Of a stretch of 64,000 nucleotides of DNA, positions 61,760-64,000 are shown piece by piece (the first letter of the stretch is position 1; every line of letters starts with the position of its first letter). The position numbers and the translations under genes are program-made. This DNA is from Diploptera punctata. Lineage: Eukaryota > Arthropoda > Insecta > Blattodea > Blaberidae. The DNA lies in NCBI GenBank assembly GCA_030220185.1, contig JASPKZ010010273.1, positions 744,001 to 808,000 on the forward strand, given 5' to 3'. The notes below the pieces were generated by a model. It was given only the letters and a program-made list of their open reading frames with translations, did not search any database and was not told the origin of the DNA.

Positions 61760-62110
61760 AGAAAATAATAATAATTAATTTTAGCAGGTTTCACAATATT
61801 TCATATCTTCCTGCACCCAATTAATCTACTGTCATTCTCCTCCAAATATCTGTCATTCCAATCTCCATCGTCCAATTCTTTTTTTCCTTCATTATGCTCA
61901 AAACACCATCAATTCACATTATTTTAGGCTGTCCCCTTGTTCTTCTACCAAGTGGCTCCCATTCTAGTATTCTTCTTGGGGATCTGTCTTCTGCCGTTCT
62001 TTTTACATGGCCATACTATTTTAATTTTTTTATGAAATCCACAATTGAAGTTTGAACATTCATCTTTTGTTTAATTACACTGTTTCTTATTTTATCTCTT
62101 TAGAAATAAT
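61760..62110 (-). pseudogene. LINE ORF2 C-terminal scrap
   Basis: Minus strand: KRTAEDRSPRRILEWEPLGR, RTRGQPKIM, LEENDSRLIGCRKI, with stops; upstream IRNSVIKQKMNVQTSIVDFI. Typical tail of RTE/CR1-like ORF2. Confidence 0.6.
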
Positions 62111-62114
62111 AATA

Positions 62115-62600
62115 ATAATCATCCACAACAGCTTTAATAGGGCCTACAGCCCGTGCCATCTTGACGATTCTTCCATTTGGCCTGCAGTATAAATAAGTTT
62201 GGCTGGCTCATTCTAGAAGAACTATGAATTTCTGATGGTTCTTACAGTACCTGTAGTCTTTTCACCAAATAATTGTGTCTCAATCATGCAGAGTACTTGA
62301 CCAGTAGAAAAAAGAATGAACACATGCTATTAGAATTAGTTTTGTTTTTTATCTGCACCTGCACACTGAACATAATTAACCCAGGAGTGGTGGCTGGGGG
62401 ATTTTCTGACCCCATATGATTTTAACTTCCAATAGTTGGTATTCTTGGAATATGTCACTATGCACCCACATATCTTTCACTGCATTCTTTCCCTTTTGTT
62501 TGATATCAGTAATCTCAACTTTGAAGCACAAATTCTAAAGATAGGAATAAAAATATCCAGTGGTGCGGTAATAGGGTCCCATTCTCACCAAATAGAAATA
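62115..62600. other. FAM172A intron 2, no recognised element
   Basis: No exon or repeat recognised. Confidence 0.4.
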
Positions 62601-62606
62601 CTGTAT

Positions 62607-62803
62607 TTACATATTATTATTATTATTATTATTATTATTATCATTATTATTATTATATTATTATTATTATTATATCATATCATTATTATTATTATTATTG
62701 TTTTATTATTGTTTTTGTTGTTATTATTGTTAGTATGTTATTGTTATTATTATTGTTATTGTTATTATTATTATTGTTATTGTTATTATTATTATTATTG
62801 TTA

Positions 62804-62896
<93 letters not shown>

Positions 62897-62897
62897 T
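62607..62897. repeat. (TTA)n / (TTATTG)n microsatellite
   Basis: About 290 bp of TTA with TTG variants. The long open frame across it (poly-Ile, poly-Tyr) is an artefact. Confidence 0.95.
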
Positions 62898-63239
62898 AAT
62901 AATTTGATCATCATACAGTTTAAAATTAAACTAATTGTAGCAACAATATTTATAAGATAATTATTTATAGGGCTAACAATGTTTTGAGACAACTATTACT
63001 ACCATACATCAAGTGAAAATTTCATAAAATAATTCTAGTATCCATTTAGGCTGAAAATTAAATTTGAATACCCATTTTTAATTAGTATCTTTATTAATTT
63101 TTAACGACTTTCATAAATTTTGTAAATCTTTTGTTTATACACAATTATTTTGGTAGATCTCTCATATGTTTTTTTTTACTACTTTTGTATCAAGTAACTT
63201 TAAAATTACTTTAATTACACACTTTATATTAGCTTGACC

Positions 63240-63722
63240 TGTATCTATCTATGTGGCGGAATCTTTCAATGCGATTTTCACCCACTTAAAATCATTGGAT
63301 CGACTTGAAACTTTGTATACTTGTAAAGGATCCATGACAATACAATAATTTCATATTTGTTTTCTAAAATCCTGGCCAGAATCATCAGAAAATTAAAAAA
63401 AGTGTCTTTGTATCTATGTAACGGAATCTTTGAACACGATTTTCACCCACTTAGAATCATTGGATCGACTTGAAACTTTGTATACTTGTAAAGGACCCGT
63501 GACAATACAATAATTTCATATTTATTTTCTAAAATCCGGGCCAGAATCATCAAAAAATTATAAAAAGTGTCTTTGTATCTATGTAATGGAATTTTTTAAC
63601 ACGATTTTCACCCACTTAGAATCATTGGATCGACTTGAACCTTTGTATACTTGTAAAGGACCCGTGACAATACAATAATTTTATATTGTTTTTCTAAAAT
63701 CCTGGCCAGAATCATCAGAAAA
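63240..63722 (+). repeat. 165 bp tandem repeat, three copies
   Basis: GATTTTCACCCACTTA occurs at 63273, 63438 and 63603, spacing exactly 165. Each unit holds ATCATTGGATCGACTTGAA, TATACTTGTAAAGGA and a GGCCAGAATCATC end. Copies differ at only a few positions. Confidence 0.9.
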
Positions 63723-63777
63723 TAAAACAAATGAAAACTGGTATAATAGGTTGCGGACTTGTCGACTTTTTAGTCAA

Positions 63778-63870
63778 TCGTTGTAATAGCTCAGTTGGTA
63801 GAGCGGTGAACGGTAGTGGTATACAATTTCAGTAATCCATAGGTCGCTGGTTCAAATCCAGCTGGGACGA
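63778..63870 (+). repeat. tRNA-Tyr-like sequence with an intron-like insert
   Basis: A box TAGCTCAGTTGG, anticodon region GGTGAACGGTAG followed by an ~18 nt insert and ATCCATAGG, B box GGTTCAAATCC. This order matches insect tRNA-Tyr (GTA) genes, which carry an intron after the anticodon. The acceptor stem TCGTTGT/GGGACGA and the anticodon stem have mismatches, so it is likely a tRNA-derived repeat, not a working gene. It follows the 165 bp tandem repeat by ~55 bp and is followed by a T run, which could be a pol III stop. Confidence 0.55.
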
Positions 63871-64000
63871 TTTTTTTTTCTAGATTTTTTCTACTTTTAG
63901 ATCATGCTACAACTGTACCGAATTTAAAGATATTTACATTTTTATCTTATTCTGTATAATATTAAAAGTAAAAAATAAAAAATAAATAATAGTTTTAAAA

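Noticed and set aside
62436..62960. 174-codon open frame with Ile/Tyr/Cys runs
   Set aside because: It crosses the (TTA)n microsatellite and has no protein motif.
63778..63870. Working tRNA-Tyr gene
   Set aside because: Mismatches in acceptor and anticodon stems make function unlikely, though the intron position is right.
1..64000. CRISPR array or bacterial operon
   Set aside because: No regularly spaced short repeats with unique spacers and no uninterrupted gene clusters; splice sites and SINEs show eukaryotic DNA.

Overview
This window looks like arthropod, most likely insect, nuclear DNA. It is AT-rich, has spliced genes with very long introns, and is packed with non-LTR retrotransposons, tRNA-derived SINEs, Penelope-like elements (PLEs) and DNA transposons. 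The mix of large introns and several SINE families would fit a large-genome hemimetabolous insect such as a cockroach, stick insect or orthopteran. That placement is inference with low confidence. No bacterial genes, operons or CRISPR arrays were seen.

Two host genes are visible, both on the + strand. (1) Sorbitol dehydrogenase (SORD): six coding exons at 1323-1487, 2755-2914, 10015-10199, 12171-12349, 18819-18940 and 23812-23980. They join in frame to 326 residues ending at a TAA; the exons for roughly the first 33 residues lie to the left of the window. (2) The 5' end of a FAM172A (Arb2-domain) homologue: the first coding exon ends at 45012 and the second is 59580-59695, separated by a 14.6 kb intron. 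The rest of the gene lies beyond the window.

Everything else is mobile DNA, much of it nested. About twenty small Penelope-like insertions are recognisable by 8-15 bp target duplications, a shared terminal tail close to ACCTCATARTGTTAYTTCC, an inverted ATGAGGTRAG box and, in longer copies, a GIY-YIG endonuclease fragment. Many are head-to-head dimers that form long palindromes; the 14251-16009 copy has arms of about 850 bp and a 14 nt loop. Several carry a hammerhead-ribozyme-like core (CTGANGA, hairpin, GAAA) followed by a short palindrome whose sequence differs between subfamilies.

Other residents: tRNA-headed SINE families (Leu-like, V, G, a 5S-tRNA chimera and others); a distinct family of tRNA-like units flanked by AGAGAAAAATTT inverted repeats; RTE-like, R1/jockey-like and other LINE pseudogenes; and Tc1-like, pogo/Tigger-like, piggyBac, hAT and Harbinger-like DNA transposon remnants.

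Layout: 1-24350 is the SORD locus and its TE-filled introns. 24350-44600 is intergenic and dominated by TEs, including an R1-like LINE broken into pieces over 36700-42480. 44600-59695 is the start of FAM172A with a large TE-rich intron (RTE LINE, PLE palindrome, nested LINE/SINE, Tigger, a fold-back element with heat-shock-promoter-like arms). 59696-64000 is the next FAM172A intron, with LINE fragments, a (TTA)n tract and a 165 bp tandem trimer followed by a tRNA-Tyr-like sequence.
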